The notes beneath the pieces were generated by a model. The model was given only the letters and a program-made list of their open reading frames with translations, searched no databases and was not told where the DNA came from. Below, piece by piece: positions 9,942 through 21,900 of a DNA stretch of 64,000 nucleotides. Location: positions 13,990,091 through 14,054,090 of the forward strand of contig LS997564.1 in NCBI GenBank assembly GCA_000469685.2. Direction: 5' to 3'. This DNA comes from Haemonchus contortus. Its lineage: Eukaryota > Nematoda > Chromadorea > Rhabditida > Trichostrongylidae. Position 1 is the first letter of the stretch; each line of letters starts with the position of its first letter. The translations under genes and the position numbers were made by a program.

Positions 9942-12900
9942 CTGAGTCCAAAATATCAAAAAAGCTCGAAGAATATGAAGAGCAAAAATAAATTTGAATG
10001 AAGTTCAAGTTAATATCTAAATCAGAAAAAGTCGCAGGAAATTCGGAGAACTTAAAAAGCTGTTCCGCCATGCCATGATTGCAAATGATGCATGTAGAGA
10101 ATCCGACTGCACTTATCGTTCTCTACCGATGTTTACAAGCAATTTTGTTGACTTTGTTACCGAAGAAAAAAATATCCAAATCCTTCCCCAATTAATAGCA
10201 GTTAGATGTTATTAGTATTTTTAGAAGGAAGATTTTCAAAAAGCTCACCTAATTCGTCAGCACAGTGAGCACAGCGGTGCTTTCCGCTGACCGCCACCAC
10301 TTGCTCGTTGGTGACCGGTTCACGGTGGATTTCCTCACGGAATGCTGCACTCATTTCACGTCTACCGTAACCCGAGCTTGGGCTCAGCTCGCGTTGTTCT
10401 CTTCGTCGATAATCCGATGCAAAGCTCGAATCTGCAGCAGTTGCAGCCGTTCCACGAGCTTCTGCGGCACCGTATCTTGAAGAGTCGTAGTGCCGAGTGC
10501 GGTAATCCGGTGTGTAGCTCTGAAAAGTAATGAGTTGGGAGGGGTGGGGGGGGGGGGTTCCAGAAACCAGAAATAATCAAAGTACCTTCTCGAAACGACC
10601 GTAATCGGCTGATCGATCGTATGCTTCTGTATGTGATGATGCACCATGCAGTGGTTCCCTACGGCTGTCGAACGATCGGTAACCATATTCCGTGGTCTGC
10701 CGCTCTTTCTCGAGCTTTCGAGTTTCTTCTAGCTTGCGATTGATGATTGCGGGTAGATTCCTACAATAGGGTAATACGTAAATTCCCAGAGTTCTGCTAG
10801 GGCTCCCGAACGCGTCGGTTTCAATGTAAGAGCTTTCAAAAGAAAGTCGACACAAATTATATTTCAACATCCACTCAATTTCAAAATTTCAACAGAAATC
10901 CTGCTCTGGTGGACGAACTCGGGGCCGCCTGCTCATGACCCCATGGGGACATGCTTCAGAGAGCCAAAGTTGAAAGAAACATTGTTCAAGATCTCCACTA
11001 GGCTTCGCGACAGTGTTTTGTATCCTCATAGGTACCAATTTCAACAGAAGTGCCACTCAAACGTACCCTAGCGAAGCGCTCGCGTCACGGATGCGTCGCG
11101 TGTCAGGCGCGTAGCCCGGGGCGGGTTGCCGCTGTTGATCAATTACGTCACGCCAATCGCGTGATTCCTGAAACAAAATAATCGAATTCACTTCAAATAT
11201 ATAGAAGCCAGATCAAGAAGTGATGCGGCTACTTCGTGTTAGAATGAAACCATTAGGGATGGAACTTTTTAGAATTAAGGTCAAGACGGTCACGAAGTAG
11301 ATTCGTTGTAAAAAAAAAGTATCAAAAAGTGAAAGTAAAAAGATGTCAGTAATCTAAAGGGCTATGAATACCCTATGGATAATATCTAGCACTAAGTTAC
11401 ACGACACAATGAAGGATTATCTGCCTACAAAACAACCATAAACATTGTACGGAAACACAAAAGGACAAGACGGACACAGTTCACACCCACCACCACCCTT
11501 CGTTCGGGGATCCACATGCGTTTTTCCTTTTCTTCATATTCCATGTGCTCTTCAGTTCGTCGCTCGACACTCTTACTGTATCGCGGTTGTCGCCATGTGT
11601 CCCGCGAAGCCCGTCGCTCAGCATCTCTTGCTCGATCGTAATCTCTTTGTAAGTCGATGTCGTAGCCACGTCGTTCAAAACGATCCGAATAGTCGCTTGC
11701 ACGATCGTACGTTCGACGGTAGGGTTCTGAGATGTAGTAGTCGTCGCGGCGGTCATACTCCTTTTCGAGGACATAGTCGCTCGACCTCGATCGCGGAATA
11801 TGGAATGGGCGTGGCGCGTGTATGCTACGGTAGTCGCCGTCCAAGCGCCGGATTGGAACCACCGTCGTTCGGGGTACGTAGTCACGACGTCCTACTCTCT
11901 CTTGAGTTGTTGTTCGCTTGCGATACATCTCATCCAGTTCCAATTTTTCTCGAGTATAGGCGTCACGATCTAGATACCTGTCCTCGTAGGAGTAATCTTG
12001 TCCACCTCGATCGCGTAACTCGTACGAGCTACGCGATCGCCGATGAGATGTTGGATAAGAGCAAGCCCAACGATCACTGCGGTAATCACGTGTGGTTGTG
12101 GTGGTGCCGCCGGTTCTGCTTTCACTACAGTGGGCTCCTGATGGGGGCGAGTAGTCGATCTCGGGAGATCGTCGCAGAATTCCAACGGGAGGTGTTGGCG
12201 ATATAGACTGACGAAGTGTTTTGCGCTAAAAATATGAGAGAATGAGGAACAAGAAAGAAAAGAGTTGATGCGAGGATGAAACACGCGAGTTGAAGAAGAA
12301 GCACAGCGAACCGAAGTGGTGGACTCATACGACGGAAGATTTTCTCCAGCTTCTAATTGGACTTTTTTATATTTTATTTTTTCTGAATTAATGCCAAACG
12401 AAGGAGGGAGATTCGGCGATTACTTTGGATGAACCTCTCAGGCCAACAATCAACAGAAACCTGACATCGTATCCTTGAAAAAATTTAATAGTTCGAAAAA
12501 AGTAACAGGAGGGGTGCACGCCGTCGCTTGGTTCAATGAGGCAAGATTCGATCGCATGTGCCAAGTGGTCCTCTACAGAGCACTTGCTGAGAAAGTTATG
12601 CAATTAACCGGTAATGGTGTGGGCACATATTAAGAAGGCCACAGGATCGTCCTATAAGGGGAGCAATGGAGTTTGAAGTTCAACGGAAGCGACAACGAGG
12701 TGCTCCAAAGAAAGGGTAAGGGACGTGATTATGGACCTTGCGAAACTGATGTGAAGGCAGATGATGGCCTAGGTAGAAGGAAGTGGAAGCATTAGAAAAG
12801 CACGGTTCACGATTATTTTGAGGTACCCGTTTTTATTCGAAAAGGGGGAGTATGGATTGGGAATAGTTCATCGGTAATGACGAAAGCGAGAGAATTCGCC

Positions 12901-15900
12901 GATTCCGAGAAAAATATGGCTCTTCGAAGGTAAGGAAAATAGAGGTTGGCCAAGATCGCTCGTTTATTGCAATTACACAAAGAGCTGACTATAATGAGCA
13001 AGAACTGTTTAGAATTTTTCTTCACTGTCGCTATGGGTCATACAATCTGCTTGAACTTCCTACATGGGTTCCCTTGTGATCGGTGCAGCCTCTACAATGA
13101 CGGTGGAACTCGTCCGAGGGTATACACAAGCCAAACTTTGAGCCCTTATAACTCGCTAGCTAGGCATTTTCCTATCTAATACTGCCAGATATGGTTTACG
13201 AGGGGGCCTCAAAGTCATCATGTGTGAGAATCTCAGGAACCATCCATTTTTATCGTTTATTGTGCCTTCAAACTGTACAGCGCCCGGTCCCGATAGGATC
13301 AAACCAGAACATCTGAAGAGTATACCACAAGTCATCATCAAAACTCTGGCTAGGCTCTTCACGCGGTACCTGTCGGAATGCAAAGTACCCACGTCGTGGA
13401 AAACTAGCAAGACTGTATTGCTGTACAAAAAGGGAGATCCAGACGATATTGGCAATTATCGCCCAATCTGCCTGCTGTCCGTAATCTACAAGCTTTTCAC
13501 TCGTGTCATCCTAAACAGGATTGGCAGAATATTAGATGAAGGACAGCCATGCGAGCAAGCAGGGTTTCGGAAAGGGTTCAGTACAATCGATCATATCCAC
13601 ACCCTAACAAGGCTCATTGAAGTATCGCGAGAGTACAAAATGCCTCTATGTCTTACGTTCATCGATTTGAAGAAAGCCTTTGACACTGTCGAGACAGAAG
13701 CGGTAATCGAAGCCCTGGGCAACCAGGGTGTTCCTACTCAATATATAAGGATGCTTTGTGAGCTCTACGATAACTTCACGACCAGGATTTCACCATTCTA
13801 TAAGGAAGTCATTGTCAACGTGAAGAGAGGTGTTCGGCAAGGCGATACCATATCGCCCAAACTTTTCAGTGCCGCTCTCGAGAATATCATGCGTCATTTG
13901 GAATGGGAAGACTTGGGAGTCAAGGTCGACGGCCGCTATCTACATCACCTCCGCTTTGCAGACGACATCGTTCTCATAACACCGAACATCGAGCAGGCGG
14001 AACGAATGCTGGCCGAATTTGACAATGCTTGTGGAAAGATCGGATTGAGACTGAACTTAACGAAGACGATGCTCATGAAAAACGGTTTGGTACCTGATGC
14101 TCCCTTCACGCTAAACGGAAAGAATATCTCCGAATGCTCTAGCTATGTGTGTCTAGGTCGGGAAGTCAACATGATGAACGACCTAGCTCCGGAGCTGTGC
14201 AGAAGGAAACGCGCTGCGTGGGGAGCATTTAAGAATATCGAGGGAGTAGTGAAGAAGACAAAGAACATCCGGCTCCGCGCTCACCTTTTCGACACTGCTG
14301 CTCTTCCTGCTTTGACGTACGCCTCAGAGACTTGGACTCTACGAAAGCAGGATGAGCATGCTGTCAGCGTTGCTCAACGCGCTTTGGAAAGGACGATGCT
14401 CGGAATTTCCCTGTACACGCAAGTGCAGAAGGGAATCCGGAGTTCCGAGCTCCGTCAACGAACGAAGATCAGGGATACCGTTGACCACGCCAAGAAATCG
14501 AAGATCAGGTGGGCCGGACACGTTATGCAATATAGTGATGACCGTTGGACCAGGGCGGTTACTGACTGGATCCCTCGGGACATCAAACGAACTCCAGGAA
14601 GGCCGCCAACGAGATGGTCAGACTTCTTCACGAAAGCTCTGAACGAAAGGAATGTTGATCCTCGTGTCCCTGGAGCGATTCATTGGACCACTCTGGCTCG
14701 TAACAGGGACGAATGGAGACGTTACTGGCGCCCGCTCGAGGAAATCGACGATCAACGGGACGACAGGTGATACAGGTGATTGTGCCTTCAAAAAAAAAAG
14801 GGATCTTGCGACGGCGCAGGGTTCACGTTAGGAATGATCAGACAGCGACATCAATCGCTTCCTCTTTGTTGTTACCCTTGTGGGAGACTTCGAGGTGCAC
14901 TATCGAGTGATCCTCCAAAGCTTATCGAAACTTTCCGTCGTATGAGAATAAAAACAGAATACAATCAAAAGAGGAAACAGAGGGGTGGCTGCGAAAAGGA
15001 TAGTACAATAGGGAAGCAGGATAGATCAGGATAGATGATGCAAATGCATTGTGATTTTAACGTGAAACTTAAATGGAACAACCATTGGAGGAGCGAAAAT
15101 AAAACAGAAAAAAATAAAAATTGGCATCATCGAAGTTGGGATTTGATCTTCAGTCCGACAATATATTGCCGAGACGTAGCGGCGGCAAGAAGGATTGCTA
15201 CCAGTCGGAGAAGGACGAACTGGGCACATTTTTGAGGGCTACAAGAGTAGCTCTTTTGCGACATCCATGTACGTTCGATTGAGCGAATTTTCGTGGATAC
15301 TTTGCCACGAAATATCATGGCATCCCTGGTCGTCCCTTTATTTGCATTGGTCGACTTTTGAAAGTTGCAGCACGCCTCAGAATTCCATTGAGAATAGCAA
15401 AGCTACTCGATGTGTACCAGGGGTCTGTGCAACGAAATCCGAGACAATCGAGTCGGTGTTCTCATATTCTTGAGCAACTTTACTTCCATTTATTTACCAT
15501 TCATTTACATGGCCTCGGAGAGACAATCGGCACAGTGGCTTGGATGGCGGTCCAATCCGTAAAATTGGTGCGCTGCTACCACCACTCCTCTGCCACTTCG
15601 TCAATTCTCCAGAGGATGCTTTTATCCTGGTGACCTTTAACTGGAGGTCTTCTTTGCCCATTTTCAGCTGAAGTGAATATCAATCTCGCTTAATAACATT
15701 CGGTAACGATATGCAGAAATGTGTCCTTTTGCGTCACCCTGCGACGATGCAGCAAATCGCTAAATTTGGGAATTGGGTATGATGTTCCATTAGGTAACGG
15801 GGACTGAAGGAGGGGCGTTGAACACTGTTCATGAGAAAAAACCAAATGAATTCAGAAGGGGCTTTGGACTGTGGGATATCATTCCTCCTCACAGGGACCT

Positions 15901-18900
15901 GAGCCCAAAATTCCACAAGGCCTGAGCCACATCTCTGTCTAAATTATGAAGCCAAGCTTTCATCAATGGAAAAACTCAGAGTAAAGAAGAGGGAACAACT
16001 TGAGCCCCTTCCCTTCTCTACCCTTTCCTAAGAAGAATGCCTTGGAATGCGGTTCAGCACCCATTCACTGTAAACCTTGCCCTAGATGAGGACTACCGGA
16101 ATTTCGAAAATTGGCGGAGGAAACCATTCATATGTGGTGGGGATTTATAGAACTCACTATTCAGTGGACCCAAATCTTTCGATGTCGTGGAAACTTTCCG
16201 TTTTACCATCAATTACCGCCACCACGCCTATACTTTTGACCCCCAACCCGACGGTTTTCTATTTTAGAAAATTAAAAACTCAAAGAAACCTAGCAATCTG
16301 TGCGAGAAAGCCGACAAGCTGCACAAAGGAGAGGTGCCAATGAACTAAAATGAAATGTCTGACAGGTAACGGGGGGTATAAGCTGCTCGGTGCGGGCATG
16401 CTCAAGAAAATAAAATTCGCAGGACGCTCAGACACCGATACTGCAACAGCAACAACACAACGAAGTCAAGAACAGACCGTTTGGCATGAATCACAAATAA
16501 AAACAACAACTCCACAGAGCACATACACAAGCCGCATTTCAAGGACGTCATCGCAAAAAAATCCATGCTGAAGGAGCCACGAACAGAGGGCAACATAAAC
16601 AAAAAGGTTCATGCAATGGCATTGAACGAGTTTTCGGTTGTGACTCATTTCGGACAGGACCAGCTGAACTATACTGAAGTTTCAACCGGGAACTCGTCCA
16701 TAGCCAGAAGAAATGGAAAACTCTGGATCAATCGATGAAATGGCTCACCAAATAAGATCTTCCAGCTACCGTATCATCTTCAAGATGGCGACTTTCTTCA
16801 TGAATATGAGTCTGAAAATATTTATTGAGAATTACCTGGATGGGTTTATTTGTGAATTATTTGCCATGCCATCAGTGGGAACTTTAGGGTTTTTACTTAT
16901 TTATATAAACACTCCACTGAGTGCGCCACAACTAGTAGCAAATGAGTCGATAATAAACTCAAATTTCATTACAATATTCGCTTAAAATTACTCAAAAATA
17001 GAATCCATTTAAATTTGTGAATTGAAATTTCTTTAGCAAAGGCACTTCCAAAATTTTCGGTAACCTTAAAAAAATGGCAAAGTAAGAACACCGTGGCCAT
17101 TCGAAAGCTATACGCCAGCGAAATACGTGCTTTAGAGCGTAGAAGTTTAGTATGTTAACGTTACCGTAGTTACTAACTCAAAAGATACTAATCGATTGCG
17201 ATTCGTGCTTGGAAATCGATGGAAAGGACTTTTAAGGTGGAAATGTATTGTCGTCTGTGCACAATATTTACAGAGGCAGACAGGCGTAGGCATTCGATTG
17301 TTGGCCAACGTCGAAAAGCACTTGAAATGGAATGGGAGCAGGAAGTCAAACGAGAATAAATGGTAGGCCATGATTCCACCCCTAGCAAAAAAAACGTGGA
17401 TGTAATCGAAAGCGCCAGTGACCTATGTAATAACCAATTAATAAATAACTAATACAGATAGGGCAATGTTCTACAAGTTTACCACCTATGTATGTAGTTC
17501 TACTTTCAAATTCGTCCCTAACATGGAGGGAATTCATCTTTGGGTGAACCTCTGCTTACGATCCGGCGGTGAGCCACTGCCCCCTACGTTGCAAAGAGAT
17601 TTGGCATGAGCAATAGTTTTGTAATATAGCGGATGGATCCAGAGACGAAGGTGTAACGGAGGCAATTGAGGCCGCTACCACACGCTTCCGGTGATCATAT
17701 CCTTGTCTGGGTCTTGCTCGAGTCAATCAAAATTCAACCATGTAGACCCAAATGCAATAATTCAATTCACAGTGGAATTTACCCAGGAAATGGGGAAAAA
17801 CCGACTCGTCTACAAGCTGGCATCGGTAGCCATTGTAGCCAGCATGAAGTCCTAAAGGATAAAGTCTTGCGGCATTGTTCAATCACTTCGGAGTGATACG
17901 TCTACGAATTGACTTCCATTCAGAATCGTACAGGCGTACTGAATGCGTATTTGGCCTATACAATGACTTACGGTAGCCAGATGATGAACAAGTCAGAGCT
18001 TTCATCCTCCCAGACGAGTCTGGTACCAATTAACCGAAGGATTGGTAGGGTTGGGCGGATAGCGATCCGGGATTCAAACCCGAGACCATGCCTGTGTGAA
18101 GTGTGCCACTTCCCACTTCACCATCTCCGCTAATATCAGCCAACGGGCAGCCATACAACTGCCTTTAGATTCTGAATAAGAGCCGTGGGCACATTCAGAA
18201 AAGAAATTCATTCTTTCTGATCAGAGCACTTCTCATTTTACCATCGGTAGTATTTTGAGAGAAAAACCAAATACGTTGAAAGTAAATACGATTTTATTCT
18301 CTCAATTTTCCAGAACCGAATTTTTTCGTATAGGTTGAAACGAGAAGATCGAGAAGCATTTGATATTTTAAAAGTTCTCACTCTCGATCGATTCTCATAT
18401 TTTAGAAGATGTACATTTGTAGTATGACTCATTCAACGAAAATGTTGCTGAGAGAAAGTCAGGGGATTTTTTGCGCTGAAGCTGGCTCTGGGTACCCTCC
18501 ATTTCTGGTAGTATGAGTATTAGATCTGTTACCTCCATGGGTGGGGACGGTAGGGAAGCATTTAAGTTTATTATGGTAATACGATAGGAAATCCTAAACG
18601 GTCGTGAACTGACCCGCAAACCCGTCAACACTTCCGAGGCCATTGCGTTCCCCCAATGTATTCTGAATCGTTGAAAGGCATGGTGATGGCTCATGTAAAC
18701 AAAGTTGCTTAGTAACAATAACAACAACAATAGTCATTTCGGGGGTAAGCCTTTACTGGAGCGAATGAGAATTCATAAAATGAATCACTCTGCATGATAT
18801 ACAGCCCCTGAGAACAATGGGGGCAAGTGGATTCAAAATCTTAATAATATCAAATTACATTACCACTATTCGTCTTCCTGGACAACAGAGCACCATACCG

Positions 18901-21900
18901 AATCGTAGAAGTTAGCAACGACGACTGAAAGCTTCAGATGGTCGTACTACTACTACTATAGGGAAAGTATCGTCAGCGTTCTGTCGTACACTCATCAGAC
19001 ATCTTCTGAGAGGCAACAATTGGTTGAGGCAATGATTCAGCTGAACAATACCGTTGTCGACAAGCGCAACATACCAACGAGCGAATTGTTGGCCAGGAAT
19101 TCGCCGTCGGTAACGGAATGGTCTGCACTGTTTCGTACGTGGGGCCTCAGGGAGTGAGATCCTGCGTACTTCTAGGGCTCAATGATTCTGGTATATTCCT
19201 TGACTCGCGGGGTAGCTGGTGTAGAATTCACTGGGTACTCGCTGATGGGCTGCACTCAAATTGACAAATTCTGAAAGAGTAGATCCCTTCCAAAGTAGGA
19301 AATCATTCTCTATATGATTCATTTCGTGGAGCGAGCTTTCGCCTCATGCACGCCTTCCTCATTCTGCAACCGCTGCGCTACCGCGCGCCCCACTGCCACA
19401 TATCCCGCACATTGCCCATTTCCCGCCTTGTATTTCAAAACATCTTAGTAAACTCCATGTGATGCGTTACTGTAGTGCGTACTTTCTAGCAATTAGCCAG
19501 AATATGGCTTGATTTATTGGCAAAACAGAGTTTTAGTAAGTTGAACTGCTCTCCAATGTTGACTTTAAACTATATAATGAAATATGATATAATTAAATTT
19601 AAATTTAATAGTAATGGCAATGAATATCGTGCTCAATATTGAGATTACAGGGAGGCAACCCTAATAGAAAAAGTAAGATCTGGATCGAGGTTAGACTTAC
19701 ATCTCGGGGCAGTGTCGATCGCTTCGGGACCGCACTCACTGACTCGTTCTCTGTGCTTATGCGACGCGGTGCGGCGAAGGGTGAGGTCTGAACACTGGCC
19801 TATTCAGTTCTCACGAACACATTCAATTTTTTGCTAGACTGAATATTAATCGGCTAGAAATCAATTACATACTGTTACTGCACTTACCGTTACAGGAATT
19901 GGCGTGACCCTTGTAGTTGCAGGTTTGGCAGGTGGAAGATCGTAGTTACGTATCAGTCGCGGTTCCTCTTCAGAAGCGCGGCGGTAGGAGTATTCTGAAA
20001 CAAAAAGAAAAATACCGCTTCAACCGTTACGATATTCATCGAGAGACTCACCCTTCTTCTCGTCCTCCGCCGCTTTCGCTGCGGCTCGCTCACTTTCTGG
20101 CACGAAGTCTGTCAGTTTGCCGGGACCCGTTTTTTCGTGCATTGATGTCACTCTGAATGGGATACATTAGCCTAAATGTGCTCACGGTAGCTAGATTTAG
20201 TAATAATTTGTTACAATCATAACGGCAACACTTTTACGGCACCTGACAATTTTTTGGAAGATTTGTCGCAATTTTTTATAAAGGCAGAGATCACGACGAT
20301 TTTGGGGTTGCTAGTTTAAGACGAATGTGGCAAAGAAAACACGGGAAATGGCGTCTTCAAAGAAGTTACGCCTTTGAAAAAGTAAAATTAGTGGTTGGAC
20401 GAGTATGTGACGGCAGAAGTTGAACTGAAGGAGAATTTGGACGAGCTGTTCAAATGCGCGCGTCACTGCATATAGCTAGCTGCAGAAATCTGCCTGCGTG
20501 CAGGGTGTAAGTCCTGGTGCGAATGGTGCATCACTACAGCTTTCACAACGCTCAATAACTCGTCCGCCTTGGGTATGTACGTCGACTAAGAATTCCAAAA
20601 ACTCAGAAATATCGTGAATTTTGCCTTGACCTGCCTTACCCTGATTCTGACACATCCTTTAAACTGCCCTACGTAGTTCGATTCACCCTGTTTGCCCGAT
20701 AAATAAATACCAATCAGGTACTCTCACTCACTTGTAATCGGATGACCCATTGACAGATCTGTATTCGGTACGGGTGGTCGTCCTACTATCAAAATAGCTA
20801 CGGCTCGGTGAAACAGCAGCCGAACGCTGACTTGCTGAAAATGAAGGAGGTGAATCAACAGACACTTCCCATGAGACTTAAAGAAAAAGCGTTGGGCCTT
20901 CGAAAGATCTTTTTGAAGGTGCAATACAATCGATTTCTTTTTTCATATCATTCGAACAGTTTTTAAGGAGTTCAACGAAACTTGTGCCATTTGAGGAGCT
21001 TGAACTATAATAACTGCATGTAGGCAGAATAGTTGAGCTTAAGCAACTATGTCACACTTGCCCTTCTAGTGAGATCAAAATCCACCGAAGGCAGTCAAAC
21101 ATTCTCCGCTAAGGAATCTTTGGCTGTTCTTCGAAAAACGTTCAAGATGATAAAGTGCCCTATCAGCAGATTAGCTGGTCTTACAAGTCATTTACAAATG
21201 AAATAACTTCTTCACAACTCTGGATGGAGGCGTACACAAAAGGATACCGGAGGGAATGATGGAAGCCAATCTTGGTCTTCACGTATTCATGATCATAAGA
21301 TAAGAAAATAGTCACCTGAAATAGAGCTATCCCTTCTACTTTGTGGGATCACCCCAGCGGACGTCGATCGCGGCAATGAATTGTATTCCCGTGGTGATGG
21401 ATGATCTGTTCGTGGCGCTGAAATCAGTATAAATTATTCAAGTGTCTTGTAACTGATGTAGATCATCAAGCGTTGCAGCTTTGCAGAGATTGAACTCTCC
21501 AAATCTTGCTGCTAGTCACATTGACGCATCGCAACCGCTCGCGTCAGAACGTGCTGGACACGGAAACAGCGAGGGGAAACAATTCAGGAACAGTTTTACA
21601 GTGTGATATAATAGGTATAGGAGCAGGGTGAATAAACTTGCAGAGAAAAAGGTGGTAATACTCAGGAGAAAAAAGCACAAAATAAACAGGAAGAGAAGCA
21701 GCATGCCTCGGCTGTGTTTTCGCTTAAATTCTGCATAGGAATCGATCGTCTTCTCGGTGAACACTGAACGGACTTTGTCGAAATTTTCCACAGATGTAAT
21801 CGATTTCACTTGAGCGATCTTTGCTGAAAAGGAAAGCAGGAAAGTGGAAAAAATAAGCATTCGGGATAGAGAAAATGCGTAAAAAGTGATGGAGGTTGTC

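Noticed and set aside
11445..12206. 253-codon plus-strand ORF
   Set aside because: It is the complement of the R/Y/D-rich exon 23, whose minus-strand reading has splice sites and phase agreement.
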